64,000 nt of DNA from NCBI RefSeq assembly GCF_028554725.1, contig NC_071671.1, positions 10,288,001 through 10,352,000 on the forward strand, given 5' to 3'. The notes under the pieces were generated by a model, which saw only the letters and a program-made list of their open reading frames with translations, was not told the origin of the DNA and ran no database searches. This stretch comes from Zeugodacus cucurbitae. Taxonomy: Eukaryota > Arthropoda > Insecta > Diptera > Tephritidae. A program made the translations under genes and the position numbers. Each line of letters begins with the position of its first letter. Position 1 is the stretch's first letter. Below, in pieces: positions 36,245 to 49,489 of this stretch.

Positions 36245-37785
36245 TCCAATATATGGTTCATTGAAATTCGTATTACTACAGTTTTATTTGTGAAAAGAAG
36301 AGATGTGGCTTTGGGTTCGAAGGCCTTTACATTTTCGCCCCATGGGACAGTCTTTGTCTTCTTCAGAGAGAGAGAGAGAGAGAGTTTGATGGGTTCCTTG
36401 GTCTCTAATGTGTATTCAAATCCGTATTTCATGATCTCTTGTTGGCACACTGCCGTTTGAAAATGCTCGAGATAGCTGAGACAGTATGCATATCCGAACA
36501 AAATCCTAAGTAGTTTCGGCGTTTCTCGTCGGAGGCTACGGAACATAGATCATTTAATTTCATGGCTTTTGTCACGTTTTTCTTCCTGGTAGCCGTTTTT
36601 GATACTCAATAATCGAGGTGAGACCACGTTGAAACTCTATAATCCAATAATTGATGATTGTCTTCGAAGAAGAAAATGGATCGTATATATCATCTTAATC
36701 TATTTATAAAATAATATAAAATAGTTACCCAAAATAGTTTTAACACATTTATATTCGAATGCCCAAAGTACTAGCCAAAGGATTATACAAACTCGGCAAA
36801 TCAAAGCAAATTCGAAAATGAAAAGAGTTTAATATATAGCATATGTATATGTATATACCAAAGAGTATTTATGCATTTCATTAGAGTTGCCTTAGGTATT
36901 CATATGAATATAACTGCCACATTGTTGCTCCTCTCTTTACCTATGTATTCGCTCACATGCGCTTGTGCGCCTCGTAATGTTGCATTGGCTATGATGCTGG
37001 TGGAAATGACCGCATTTCGCAGTGGCACGCGCACAAGTGTCTCCTGTAATTTTCATTACATGTAACGCTGCACCAGCAAGTTGGCTGAAGCGCATCCACA
37101 CAAGCGCAGATATGCTCAGCTTTATGTACATACACACATACATAGCACATGTACGAGGATGGCATACCGGCATGGAATGCGTTACATACAAAACCCTTCA
37201 CCCAAGGCACTGCTACACGTGCAACGCTCTTGACCTACATGCTTGGAATATATTTATTGTAATGATTACAATGGAATGCATGAAAGAGGATGCAGCAGCA
37301 AAAAAGTGTAGCATGAGATAGAGCAAGAGTAAGCGAAAGCCTCTCCACGCTGTGACAAGCAATGCTTTGTGTTAAAGGACAAGTGGCAACAGTTAAACAG
37401 ACGAGTAATGAAATGATAAGAATGTGGGATAAAATGTCAGGTTTATGCTTTTTACTAGAATGGATCGCAGAAAGCAGCAGCGTGGAATACGTTTTATGGG
37501 AGCTTAAAGTGAAAACTTGGGAGTTACAGGAAAGCTAAACTTTTCCGCAGTTGACCTTTAATGTGTTTAATGTTCTTCCTAAGGAAGTAAAAATTTCTTA
37601 AATCTATCAAAAATATTAAACATAATTAGACCAGCTTGATTTTTCTTCAACTCAATCCATGGTGCTCAAAAGATTTTCGCGATCCAGAAAATTCTTGTAT
37701 TGTCTCGAAACTCATTGACATCTTAAGAAAAACAAGATTATTGGACACGAATTTGTATACGATCAACGTTTAGGAGTGTTATTTA
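36245..37785. other. Intron sequence with an unexplained 108-codon minus-strand frame
   Basis: The minus-strand frame 36220-36546 runs from MFRSLRRETPKLLRILFGY; I do not recognise it and it crosses a (GA)n run at 36366-36384, so it is doubtful. Other frames around 36.9-37.3 kb overlap on both strands and look like chance. Confidence 0.3.
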
Positions 37786-37789
37786 TTGC

Positions 37790-38325
37790 TGATACGAGAA
37801 GAGAATTACTACGTCTTCCCCCGCTGAACCCTCCGCGAGGGTTCCGGCTGGTAATAGATACCACAGTGTTTCAACTATGGAAGGAACAATCCGGTAACGT
37901 ACTGTCCTCTCCAGAGGTAAGGTATGACTCCATTGTTGAGTGTTTGTCGCTCCTCAATAGCACAGCATTCGGTGATGTAGTCGTATCATGGTAGGAGGTA
38001 CAACAAAGAGTTGGATCAAGGTGGCATGCGACCCGTACCGAAGATCAACTTGGCTGGGGTCCCTTAAATAGCCCAGTCTTGAACGGAGCTTACGAGTACC
38101 TGGCGTCATTCATAATAAGATAGCCTTGCTTGTGTAGGGGGGGCTATGCGCAAGTGGACATCCCTTCCCCTACACTCATGCATCCAGATATGAGCAAAAC
38201 CAAAAATAATGTAGAAAAACTAGGGGAATCCGGTCTGTGAGGTATCACAGCCCCAGTGGTGTCACAATGGGCGTCCCAAAGGCCTAAGGGTGTCGTTTGA
38301 GAACCACTTAACCTAACCTACGTCT
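37790..38325 (+). repeat. Probable non-LTR 3' untranslated end (TAACCTAACC tail)
   Basis: A GC-richer block unlike its flanks. It ends with CAGTGGTGTCACAATGGGCG, CCCAAAGGCCTAAGG and CACTTAACCTAACCTACG. A shorter relative at 51910-51995 has CAGTGGTTTCACAATGAGC, CCAAAAGCCTAGG and AATCTAACCTAACC. No protein remnant is readable, so the class is a guess. Confidence 0.45.
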
Positions 38326-38379
38326 TCCGTTCGGGTACGTTGTCTCTGTTGGACTTTCTTTATTTATAGTAGTATGTGT

Positions 38380-38890
38380 TTTTAACTCTTACCAGCAGGT
38401 GTTACTTTGGACTGAGTAGGCAATTGAACAGTAAAGTCCTCTCTCGACGAACCAAAATCAAACTCTACAAGTCGCTCATTATTCCCGTCCTGATGTATGG
38501 CGTCGAAGCGTGGATGATGACAACATCCGATGAGACGACTCTTGGGGTTTTCGAGAGAAAGGTTTTGCGTAAGATTTATGGTCCTCTGAACATTGGCAAC
38601 GGCGAATACCGTAGACGATGGAACGATGAGCTGTACGATTTATACGACGACATTGACAAAGTTCAGCGAATAAAAAGACAGCGGCTACGCTGGCTGGGTC
38701 ATGTTGTACGAATGGATAAAAACGCGGAAGAGGACGACCTCCACTCCGGTGGAAAGACCAAGTGCAAAGTGACCTGGCTTCACTTGGTGTTTCCAGCGCC
38801 AAAAAGCAAAGAGGAGGAACGAGTGGCGCGCACTGGTGGATTCGGCTATAATAGCTTAAGCGGTTTCTACGCTAAATATATATATATATG
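38380..38890 (+). mobile_element. RTE-like non-LTR fragment, plus strand
   Basis: The frame 38376-38900 gives YFGLSRQLNSKVLSRRTKIK, LIIPVLMYGVEAWMM, NGEYRRRWNDELYDLYDDID and IKRQRLRWLGHVVRMD, then jumps by a small deletion to the 3' part (VARTGGFGYNSLSGFYA). It ends in a (TA)n run at 38876-38889. It is the best open copy of this stretch, but 5' truncated. Confidence 0.8.
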
Positions 38891-38894
38891 TTTT

Positions 38895-40325
38895 TTTTAA
38901 GAGAAGTTGGGAGATAATTAGAGCTCGAAGTCAATAAAGTGTCTGTCATAGACGAGATACTGAAGAATCTAGATGGAGAAGAATCGATCTTCTCAATATC
39001 AGCTATAACATTTCTTAATTCTCATTCAATAGGCGACAAGAAGAATTCAAAATAAGAAGAAATTATTCAAACTTCCAAAACTTTAACATTTTGTCTTAAA
39101 TTTTTTTCTACAAATTATCTACACCCTGTATCAAATCAAAAATTTCACCTGTACATTTCACTTCACCTCCAGAAACCTCAGCAACTCGTAATACGTTCAG
39201 AAAAAATAAGCCAACGCATATATTGTGGTGAATAAAGTAGACTATGCAAATGTCACTGACGCTGAGATAAGCGCTTGTTAGTGACACACGACGTGACATT
39301 CGGAGCTTGAGCTACTCGGTAAATAAAAGAGAGAGAGAAAAAATTTATAACATTTTACCTTGGCTGAGAACAGAGAAAATTTAAACACAGTTTAAATGTA
39401 AATAATAGCAAATACAGTTAAAGAACTTGGAAAACTCAAAAGTAGCAAAGTCCGGCAGAATAATCATATTTAAGCCGTTGATAATGTTGCGGGATCAGAT
39501 TAAGAGTTAAATATATTTTTAAGATTATTAAGTTAAGGACAGTTTCAGTCGGGTCACAAAGACCTAGAACCCAGACATAGATCATCATGCATATTAGAAA
39601 ATAACGTTTAGAAAACGGTTTTAAAAACTAATTAACTGTTAAAAAAAGATTTGATTTTTTATATATTATTTGTATAATCTTTTTCATCGAACTTTGTCTA
39701 AAAAATATTTCGGCTTATACAACAAATATATTGAACCAAAATATATATACAATATAAGACCTAGTAAGCTTTCCTAATGGTCCTTTACCATCTATATGCT
39801 GACCGCATATGCCTCAAAGCAAATAGAGATTGCAACAGTAACAGTTTCTTGTGAGATTGCTGATGACCCAAGCAATTGGTCAACGTGACACGCAGCCACT
39901 TCAGCACATACATATGTTTCCCCTCACCACACATATGTCAGCCTTCTCCTACACATGTACCCCGCCAACACTTGGTTGCTCTCGCTGGCAAACACTTATA
40001 AATCAGCGCCATATTTTCAGCTTTGCAGGATTTCAGCTGAGCACAAATGGATGTTTATAGCATAGTTTTTCTCGTTACTCGCGCCATATACTGTCTAACA
40101 CTCATCTGTTTGGACTTTCTTGCAGTTTTTTATTTCACTTGCTGAAGCCTTGTACAATCTAATGGCGGCTAATGCTGGGACTATCAGCAGCATTGCACTC
40201 ACTCCGTGTGGGAGAGTGGACGCTGACAAAAGTTCGCTTTGGTTGGTAGCTCCATGTTTTTCAGCAGAGGTAATTCATCAGAGACTGGATTGAAATAAAC
40301 TGAACTGGCGTGCTGTTTTGCTCCA
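38895..40325. other. Intron sequence, nothing recognised
   Basis: AT-rich; no gene or repeat relative seen. Confidence 0.35.
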
Positions 40326-40329
40326 AGGC

Positions 40330-40830
40330 ATAGACTTTAGACTTTACATATCCTCACAGGAAAAAGTCTAACGTTGTGATATCACACGTTCTTGGTAACC
40401 AATAGACCGGCCGAAAACGAGAAATTATCTGCATACCAAAATGATCTCTCAACAAATCCAATGATTGATGCGATGTGTGGCGCTGTCTTATTGTAACCAA
40501 ATGTCGCCGAACTCACGAGCTTCAATTTTAGTCATTAAGGTATTAAATAAGGTCCCCATTGACGGTTATGAAATACGGACCGATGATTCCACCGACCCAT
40601 AGAAACAGAAATGGGCATCATCGCTGAACAGAATTTGGTTCGACAATGTCGGATCTCCTTGGAACTTTTCTAAGGCCCTTAGAGCGAAGCGACGCCGCTT
40701 GAGAAAGTCTGTCTCAAGCTGTATTTTGTACGCTTTCAATTTATTTCCACTTAACTCGGCTAAAGACACTCTTGCATTCAATAACAGTTTCAGAAAGCAC
40801 ATTCTCTCGTTGTTAAACCAAATTGGCTGT
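40330..40830 (-). pseudogene. Degenerate Tc1-like transposase, second subfamily
   Basis: The minus strand reads NKLKAYKIQLETDFLKRRRF and QILFSDDAHF (first catalytic aspartate), then GGIIGPYF, TVNGD, LLRDHFGMQIISR and a final TTLDFFL. The order is that of the 16.7 kb remnant and of the 42.8 kb family. Deletions and stops throughout. Confidence 0.7.
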
Positions 40831-40834
40831 ATTT

Positions 40835-41755
40835 TTGAGTTTAAGTGCTGTCAACTTGCGAACTTTTATTAGTACCCACATCTCTAGGTACACATTTAGT
40901 CTACATTTACATACATAACAGAGCGTAGATATACATACATATATACATATGTACACACATAAAAATAATATATAACTTGAGCGAAGGTTTTTACTTGGAT
41001 TTCAGTTGCGCCGCTCCATGCGAAAAAAAGCTAATAAAACGTTAACTTAATGTCAGCACATTTATTAAGAGAATATCCGCGGGTGGTGCGTTCGCACTCG
41101 ATGCCGCAGCAATATACATTCATATATATATAATTTATGGTAAATGAAAGTAAAGCATTAAAACAAATACCTTCGTTAGTTACGTGATAATTTCATGGCG
41201 CAATGATAAACATTCGTATGAAGTGCGAAAGTGTAAAGTCAGATTAATTCATTTCCAGCAGCGCAATCCTTGAAATAATCCCATGTCCCTTGAGTTAACT
41301 TTTATAAGCGGAGTGTTCAATTTGGTTGGCATGTTGTGGTAGTTAAACTATGGGTACTTTTATAAGAATTGCGTGGTTATTTAGCTCAGCATATACTGTA
41401 ATGGTATGTGTCATTGATTATGAATATAATCTGCATTTAATAAGTTGAAAGATAACTAATTTAGTTCAAACGTCCACAATGAGCCAATTGTTTTATATCT
41501 GAACACTTCAAATTTGATCTTATTTTTTTTTATCAGCCAAAGCAGTGTCTTTGTGATTTTATTCAAATTCAACCTATTTTTTCGGAAAAATTGGATATAG
41601 GAGTGGAGGTTCTTGAGGAAATGGTCATGACAGCTTATTACAAACTAATTGTAGTTTTTCTTTATCTAGCTGACATAAACTTCATGAAATTTAATTTAGA
41701 CTAGTATATCATTTCCAAAGTACTTTAATATTTCCAAAGTACTTTTTTGATCAAA
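40835..41755. other. Intron sequence, nothing recognised
   Basis: Simple-sequence TACATA runs near 40925-40950; otherwise featureless. Confidence 0.35.
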
Positions 41756-41757
41756 AT

Positions 41758-42602
41758 ATTAGGTTGTCAAATATACCCCTTCCGCTTTTTTGCTCTTTAT
41801 TCAATGCTTTATAAGAAGCGTTACTGTGATCTGATTGAGTTCAAATATGCGCATTTTCGTTCGATAATCTGTCTTCCGTCTAGATGGCAACTTCATAATA
41901 CCCCGTCGAAGAAGCCCCCTCCTTATTTGCGAAGAACTCAAGCAGCCACTTTTCACAAGCCTCTTTTGAGTTCAATTTTACACCACCAAGGGCGTTCCGG
42001 AACTGGTGGTAATCACTTAGCGCAATGTCCTGGTGATGCGATAAAACCTCCCATCCGAGCTCCTGTAGCTTCTGACGAGTCATCAACGAAGTGTGTGGTC
42101 TGGTGTTGTCCTGGTGGAACACTACACCCTCCCTGTTGCCAAGAGGTCCAGTTGTTCGCAATAGATGGTAGAATTAACCGTCTGGCCATATGGGAGCATA
42201 GTGGATGATTCGCTTCCAATTCCACAAAACTCACAGTCTTCCTGGCCGTCAATCCCGGCTTGGCCACTGTTTGGGACGATTCACCGGCCTTCGACCACGA
42301 CCGTTTTCGCTTGATATTTTCGTATGTGATCCATTTTTCATCGCCAGTCACCATCCGCTTCAAAAATGGGTCGAGTTCGTTCCGTTTCAGCAGCATATCG
42401 CAGGCGTTGATTCTGTCCAGATGGTTTTTTGCGTCAAATCATACGGCTTGGGTGCCATCAAGCTTTTTTGTATATCCAGCCTTCTGCAGATGGTTTAAAA
42501 TGGTTTGGTAACTAACGCCCATCTCCTGGGCGATGTCACGTGATGCCACATGTCGGTCTAACTCGATGTTTTCCATGATTTGATCGGTATTCATCGTCAC
42601 AC
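41758..42602 (-). pseudogene. mariner transposase, N-terminally truncated and frameshifted
   Basis: Minus strand from 42593: DRHVASRDIAQEMGVSYQTI (helix-turn-helix), LLKRNELDPFLKRMVTGDEK (first aspartate region), KRKRSWSKAGESSQTVAKPG, then after frameshifts VVFHQDNTRPHTSLMTRQKL (second) and LSDYHQF (third, degraded). The 3' end toward 41758 (TTAGGTTGTCAAATATACCC) resembles a mariner terminal repeat. I found no partner at the 5' side. A smaller relative is at 55105-55440. Confidence 0.8.
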
Positions 42603-42782
42603 AATACATTTCGCTAATTGCTATTAATGCAGAATTTTTTGTGGTGAATTTGCCAATATTTCATTGTCTAATGCTTAACGAGGAAATCAGGGTATTTGAG
42701 TATTTTGAAGGTTCCTTATATCAGCAATCCACCAGCTAGGACAATTTGGAGCATACGTGAGCATAAAATTATTTTATTAAAT

Positions 42783-43623
42783 AAAGGGTTTTTTCAAAAG
42801 GGACGCTACAAAAGTAGACCGATAGGATAGAGCAAACGACACCATATTTTTCCCCGCTCCTTTGACATTACCCTTCAGTAAGATTTGTCATTTCAATATG
42901 GAAAAATATACGATCCAACAACGAGTCAAAATTATTAAAATTTACTACCGAAATTTGAACTTTAAGAGCGGTTTTCCATCGAAAAATCATCTTCAGCGAT
43001 AAGGCTCATTTCTGATTGAATGGCTTCGTCTATAAGCAAAATATGAGTTATTGGTCAGGCAGCAATTCACACGTACTCCATAAGTCGCCATTGCATCCCG
43101 AAAAAATTACGATTTGGTGCGTTTTATGGGCCAGCGGTGTCGTTGGGCCGTACTTCTTCCGTCATGATCAAGACCGGCGCACTACTGTGAATGGAAATCG
43201 TAACCGCTCAATGATAATCGAATATTTTGGGCCCGAATTGGATAATATGGACTTGGACAATATGTGGTTCGATCGATTTATTGAAAACCAAGTTTGGTGA
43301 ACGGGTTATCTCGCGAAATGACCCAGTCAATTGGCCGCCTTGGTCGTGCGATTTTATGCCGTTAGACTATTTTCTGTGGGGCTTTGTCACGTCTACGGTC
43401 TATGCCAATAAGCCAGCCAGCGATTGATGAACTTCGTACGAATATCGAACGTGAAATTGCGGCAGTAGCGGCCGATTTATACTTGAAACCCGTCGAAAAT
43501 TGGGTTCAGCGTCTGGACTTCTGCATCCGTGGCGTGCATACATAATGGCATTGAATGTACGTTTCATTCAGAATTTCATTGATATCCCAAACCGTTTTTG
43601 TTCGCTCTTATTGAAAAACCCTT
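42783..43623 (+). mobile_element. Tc1/mariner-superfamily element, internally deleted, with terminal inverted repeats
   Basis: The left end AAGGGTTTTTTCAA and the inverted right end AGGGTTTTTCAA bound about 840 bp, with TA at both sides. The frame starts MEKYTIQQRVKIIKIYYRN at 42898. About 25 codons later it reaches the remains of IIFSDEAHF, so most of the N-terminal domain is gone. The frame 43016-43300 gives MNGFVYKQNMSYWSGSNSHV, LHPEKITIWCVLWASGVVGP and MIIEYFGPELDNMDLDNMWF. After another small deletion it continues with LLKTKFGERVISRNDPVNWP and MPLDYFLWGF. Confidence 0.8.
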
Positions 43624-43629
43624 AATATA

Positions 43630-45240
43630 TGATTTTTTCAAAGTTATCAAGTTCCACAATTTTTTTTTCGTGTTAACAAAATATAGTCGACTAAATCTCT
43701 GTTCTTAGGATCCTTACTACAGCACTTCTTTTGGTGAAATTTCTTTTGTTTTTGCTTTTATCCCTTCTAAAGAAATATTTTCAGGATATCTGATAAAACA
43801 CTAGCATTATTGGATGAAGGAAGCCATCGCTCTTTAGATCATATGAAAATATCTCATTCATTCACTGTACTATATATAATTAATATAACAATTTCAACTA
43901 CGGTCCCCATATAATAGTTTCCGCCATATAAATTTGTGAAAATGTCAAGCAAGAAACCATACCCACAACCCCAGAAAAAGTTATCTCTTCAATTTCATAA
44001 CGACAATAATATTTATGATTTGATTTGATTAAATCCAAACAATTTCTAATTTTATATACAGCAGAAATTCAATCCAAGCAAAATAATAATAACAACAAAT
44101 AAGTAAAATTGTCGGTGCTTAGAAGCACAACGAATGAATTATTATGCAAACGTAGGCAAAACACGAACAAAGCCACAAAAGTTAATGAAATGCAGCAGCA
44201 GAAGGAAATTGAAACCTCAGAGTGAATTTTAGAGCAGAAAATGACGAAAACGGAGGAAATGGGAATTATTGAAAGGAAATGTTGTAGCTACATATGTATA
44301 TACATAAATCCTCATAGGCGCATAAACAAGTGAATTTATGTATGTCTCGTTCTTAGAACTTGAAATAGACTAGTGTAGTATATAACTACGTCGTTACGTA
44401 TATCCTACCGAGCACTTTGGTAATATTTCTGACGTAATATATGTTCTAATGCAGGAAGTGTAGTTATAGGCTGTAGACTGAAGGAAGGAGAAATGAAAAC
44501 GGCAGCAATACAAATGATTAAATAATTTGGTAATTTCAAAGATTGGTTCATGAGAGAACTCGAAACAAGTGCACTGTGACCTACAAGTGTTAAGAGGCAT
44601 TTTAAAAAAATCGTTTTTTTTTATTTTTTGCTTATTCGATAGTTTATACTTTCAAAAATATCATGTGAAAGCGGTAAGGTCGTATTTTAAATAGTTTATG
44701 AATGGCAGCGTTCTAAAGAGCGACCGCTCGCTGATATAAGCAGCTATAGTCGAAACTTTAACGCGTCTTCTCGAAACCATTTTTTCTGAAAACTGCTGAC
44801 ATCATAACTCAACGAGAAATTGACCGATCGACTTCAAATAATATTTACTATACAATGACCTACGATCTTTTTGATTTGTTGAAAATTGAAAATTTTGCAT
44901 TTAAAAAACACTATTTTTACCTAAAAAACGACATTTTTTCAGAGCAACGCCATTCGCCATTTTTTTTTTATTTTTTCAAAAATCATAGGTCATTGTATAG
45001 AAAATTCCATCAACTTGAATACCCTTTTTGAATCTTTTAGTTTCAGCTACTCATTCGGCTGGAACCATGTCAGCAGTTGGGGAACTTTTTCTTTGGCGCC
45101 TCCCAAGACACCACATACTTTCCAACATTATTGTCTTAAACTATAGCTGAAAATATACCTTATTATATCCAAACACTTCGAAACATTCGATCGAGTACTT
45201 TCTTTAAAAAAAAATTACGAAAATCGCCTCACAGACCTCG
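43630..45240. other. Intron sequence with one large hairpin
   Basis: No gene found. At 44849-44873 and 44977-44999 lie inverted arms (TATACAATGACCTACGATC against its near-complement) with a loop of about 100 bases. The surrounding T-rich sequence may be an old unclassified repeat. Confidence 0.4.
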
Positions 45241-45820
45241 CAGTCACTATACAATATTCCACAGATGGGGTATGTTGAAACAGAATTATTTAAGAAAAGT
45301 CCTTCGAAAGGCTCATTTTCTCACATATTAACCGATATACGAATTAAATCCACCGGAAATTTGAAAGTGTGTGTATAGGAGGTATATGGAAGCTAAAGGA
45401 AGTATTGACCTGATCTTGCCCATTTTTCGCAAAGAGTCACAACATTATAAGAAACACATCTCCTTTCAATTTCTTTAGAATAACTGAGAGATTTACCGAT
45501 ATTTTCAATAAAAAATTAATTACAAGCTTTGGGTCCTCATGTCCGATATTTGGAGCAATTTTTAAATGAATGATGCCACATCTCGAATGCGTGTTTGTGG
45601 ACAAATTTGTTCCAATGTCTTCGCTGGTGCTTAATTTATATATTGTAAAGTCCGTTGACTTTCAGATGGAATTTAAAAGTGTGTAATATGGAAATTTGGC
45701 GTGGTTGTGAACCGATTTCGCACATTTTCGATTCGAGTGACAAAAAATGTTATGAAACGAATTCCGTTTAAATTGGTCGAGTAGTTCTGGAGATATATAA
45801 ACTACACAATTATAATAACA
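45240..45820 (+). repeat. DINE/Helentron-like repeat copy, family A, partial
   Basis: Contains CACATATTAACCGATATACG, GATATTTTCAATAAAAAATT, GGTCCTCATG and GGCGTGGTTGTGAACCGATT blocks in family order. Both ends are missing. It supplies the unbroken version of the site where the 33.8 kb outer copy is interrupted. Confidence 0.6.
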
Positions 45821-45824
45821 CCAA

Positions 45825-46580
45825 AAATAAATAACGTTTACTCATTCATCTCCCCAAAAAAAAAAAACAAAAAAGTTGCAATTTATCGAATAAATTCCGA
45901 GTTGCAGGTGCAAAGTGGCATGCTTTCGGAACTTTTATTAATAACGACAGCACATCGCTAAAAGCTGCACGAGCAAGTACTCGCATGTTGATGCCATCAA
46001 GAGTGCTCTTAGCTCGTTTTTACCTTTACGCTTATGCATTTAGCAAATGAAATCTCAAAGGCAACAGTTGCGCTTACTAAACCCGTTTGGGTGCGCAACA
46101 GCCATACAGGCATTTGGAATGCAGGCTCTTTGTTTGTATGCTGTTGTGGCTTCCTCGCTGCGTACTCGTTGGTGGTGGCATGCAGCAGCAAAGGTTGCAT
46201 TTTACTATTAATTAAATTGCTTTGCGGTAGCGCGTATCCCCGAATGCTTTTACTTGCCATCCGCATTGATAAATCAAATTACAAATTCATTGTAGAGTGC
46301 TTTCGAATTTGATTTCCATAAATTATACCGTGAAAGCAACGAAAAATAACAAGGTTATGACCGCGCGCTATTTGTATTCGAAAAGGTTGCAATGGCGCAA
46401 AATATGATATCTAAATAAAGGTAAGCGCAAGCTTAAGCTCAGGTGGGAAGGGATATTTTAGAATAATTATACTCATTTTGGAGGGTTTTAGTGTATTATA
46501 TTTCTTGTATTTATATTTTGGGAATTTTAGTTGTTTTTCATAACGTTATATTACTCGCTAGAGGGCGCGAGATGCATAAT
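45825..46580. other. Intron sequence, nothing recognised
   Basis: Overlapping open frames on both strands at 46009-46312 have no family features. Confidence 0.35.
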
Positions 46581-46639
46581 ATTTATAAATATCGAATTTA
46601 TTACTCCATATCGTTTCACCATTTCTCTGCCAGATAGCA

Positions 46640-47440
46640 GGTGTAATTCCTAGAGCGTTTTCACTTATTTTCGATTATATGTCCACTTAAAAGATGCTAA
46701 CATATTCAACCATATATACGTTATAAAGCCCACCGGAACTTTTAAAATCAGTATATGAGGTAACTGGAGCTGAAGGAAATATTGACCAGATTTTTTTCCA
46801 TTTTCGGCACAGAAACACACTATTATAAGCAAAACATCCCCTGTGAAATTTTTTAGAATATCTGAGAGATTTACCTATATTTTCGGTAAAAAATTGGTCA
46901 CAAGCACTGAGGCTTTGAAAATTGATGGGCGATGACACACTATAAATGACGTATGTACTTGTATAAAATTCTGTCCCGATAACTTCACTGGTGCTTAAAT
47001 TATAGATTGAGTAAACGAATCATAACCTTAAAATTGTGGTATAGGATACCAAGATAATGTCGAGTAGTTCCTTAGATATGATCTTTGACCCATAAATTTA
47101 TGTATAGAAATTTTAATACAGCTCTTGTGTGCTATCTTTACCATGAAGATTTCTGGTGTATTTTGAATTAAAGCATTTTTAGTAGCTTTTAACATAACCT
47201 TTGTATGAGAGGTAGGCGTGGTTATAATCTGATTTCCTCAATTTTTATATTATTTAAGGATATGCCTAATTTAAACAACTCTGAGGACTTTGATTGATAT
47301 AGCTTTTGTAGTGTACGAGATATGTACAAAAAACTTCGTAGGGGGCGCGGCCACGCCCTCTTTCCAAAACAAAATTACATTCAAATATGCCTCTTCTTAG
47401 TACGATCTTTTGTACCAAATTTTACTTTAAGCAGTAGTCT
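46640..47440 (+). repeat. DINE/Helentron-like repeat copy, family A, partial
   Basis: Contains TATAAAGCCCACCGGAAC, GAGAGATTTACC, CACAAGCACTGAGG, AGGCGTGGTTATAATCTG and GGGGGCGCGGCCACGCCC blocks in order, ending in ACGATCTTTTGTACCAAATT near 47420. Confidence 0.6.
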
Positions 47441-47444
47441 GCTT

Positions 47445-49485
47445 CCGAAAAAAAATCGTTTTTTCAGCAATTTTTTTTGAAAGGGAAGGAAATGATTGCG
47501 GTAAACGGAATTTTAAGACGATAGTGTACTATATTTAAGGCTTAAAAAACAATATTTATTGTTAAAAAAATATTGACATTTTTTCAAAGATGTAAGCATT
47601 TTTCTGGAGCGCCTGGAGTCTGCACTTGTAAATCGGTGCCGGTGATGGAGGTCGTGCGATGCATCTGAAACAGTCGAACCAATTTTTTTTTTTTTAATTT
47701 TTATAAGTTTCTTTTCTTTATGAACTAAACAAATACCGAAGAAGTTATAAAATTCCAAATTTTTTCGAAGTTTGAAAAAAAAATTCACTTTTTTAAGAAA
47801 AAAAAATTGACTTTAATTTGCAAAACAAGTAGTTTAAATAATACTTTTGTCCAACTTTTTTAGTTCAAATAGAAGATAATTTAATACTGAAGCTAGATCG
47901 CTTTGGTTTTTTTTCGATCGGTCATATATTCTTTTTGCTATCGCCGGCACCGTTTTCCAACACTTGTGAAAATGAAAACTCGAGAAAACGTGCTTTAAAG
48001 GCACCTGCTCGACGCTCGGCCAGTAAAACTGCTCTAGCTTCGAAAATATGTCGAATTGGCCTCTGGAATTTTAAAGACATATTCTTGGATAGTTTTGGAA
48101 GAGATTTAAAACAAAACAAAAAAATCGAATTTTTGAAGTCTGTAAAGCAGACTACTGCCTTAAATTCCGGTTTCTGTAGAAGATTTTCACAGAGACTTAA
48201 AATCGCAAACGACTTCAAAAAAGCTTCCAGTAAGCCGTATAATAAGAATATATTCGATTTTGAGGTTAGGTAAGCTTGAAGGGTGATCAAAGCAGATTAG
48301 ATGAAAACACACAAATTGTTCTATTCATATTTCAATATAAATTCGCATAGTTTCAAATCAAAAGTCCCTCATTGCATGTTTTCTATTTCAAAATTGAATT
48401 TTTGACAACAAACATAACCTACTCCCCTTACCCTAAACATAAATGTTTTGTACCGAATGTTCACTCAACCAATTATAACCCAAATGTGCCACATATCAAC
48501 TGTAAAATGCGCTGCAATTGCCTTTTTAAATGTGTTGGTTAGACAGGCGCACATGGCGTATGAGTGACTTCTTCAATTACCAACCAAAAGCGAACAGTAA
48601 CCTCACATGTGTATATAGTATATATGTATATCTGCATGTTTGCACTCACACTCCAGATCCCTAGCTATATATTCAACTGTATATGTCGGTAACTATTAAC
48701 GTATATTTAGAAGCCCATCATGTTGTCATAACGGGCAAACAAGCGGAAAAAACGACACACACAATCAGCTGGGGCGCACAGCTTGTATATGTTTGTATAT
48801 GTGACTGTACACACACACACACACCCAAGTGCTCACTATGTTTTTCAAAGTTCAACAAAACATGTACCGCACATATATGGACACATGTAGTTACGTGTGT
48901 TATGTATGTGTCCACGACGTCATTGCATGCTTGGCAAGCGTCCATCATGTGTGCCAGCCGCAAGCCCCGCGCGACTATTTGCCATTGTGAGCTCAGTTTT
49001 GGCGGCCGCATGCAGAGTGTGGCGTGCGTGGCAAACGCATAAATGCTATTTATTAAACTGGGTCGAATGAGTTTAAACAGTAGCAGTGTTGTGACGAGCA
49101 GTCGCACAGAACCGGAATAAGACAGACAGAAAGGCTGCACTACTGTGGTGGATGGAAGGTAAATGAAATGCCTGTTGGGAAATTCATGTTGTAGATTTTT
49201 AAGAAATTTCATGTTTCTTCCGACCTTTTTTTTGATTTTTATGATTTGAAATATCCTATTGCGGAGTAGTATACTTTATATATGTAAATCACTTCAACTA
49301 CGATAGCAAAGTTCGCTTGCTCAAAATAAATAAAGTTTTGAACAAATGTTATCTTAACCATACGACAATTTCTTCCAAAAACTGGTTAGCTGAACGCCAG
49401 TGAATTCGTTCATTGTCAATATTAGACAAAAAAGGTTTACAATGGATCGGCTGTCATTTTTAGATACATTGAGAATAAGAAGTAT
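47445..49485. other. Intron sequence; unassigned T-rich block and open frames
   Basis: A T/A-homopolymer-rich block (47450-47900) precedes a 112-codon plus-strand frame (47935-48273) opposed by a 122-codon minus-strand one. Neither is recognisable. Around 48680-49210 long opposed frames arise from a GC-richer, CA-repeat-containing stretch ((AC)n at 48809-48826). I call none of these genes. Confidence 0.35.
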
Positions 49486-49489
49486 GTTC

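Noticed and set aside
36220..36546. 108-codon minus-strand frame
   Set aside because: Crosses a (GA)n run and partly overlaps an RTE-like remnant; no recognisable family.
47922..48290. Opposed 112- and 122-codon frames
   Set aside because: Neither looks like a known protein; two long opposed frames at one site point to a stop-poor stretch.
48683..49212. 119- and 164-codon opposed frames
   Set aside because: Driven by a CA-repeat and GC-richer DNA; no domain, signal peptide or splice support.
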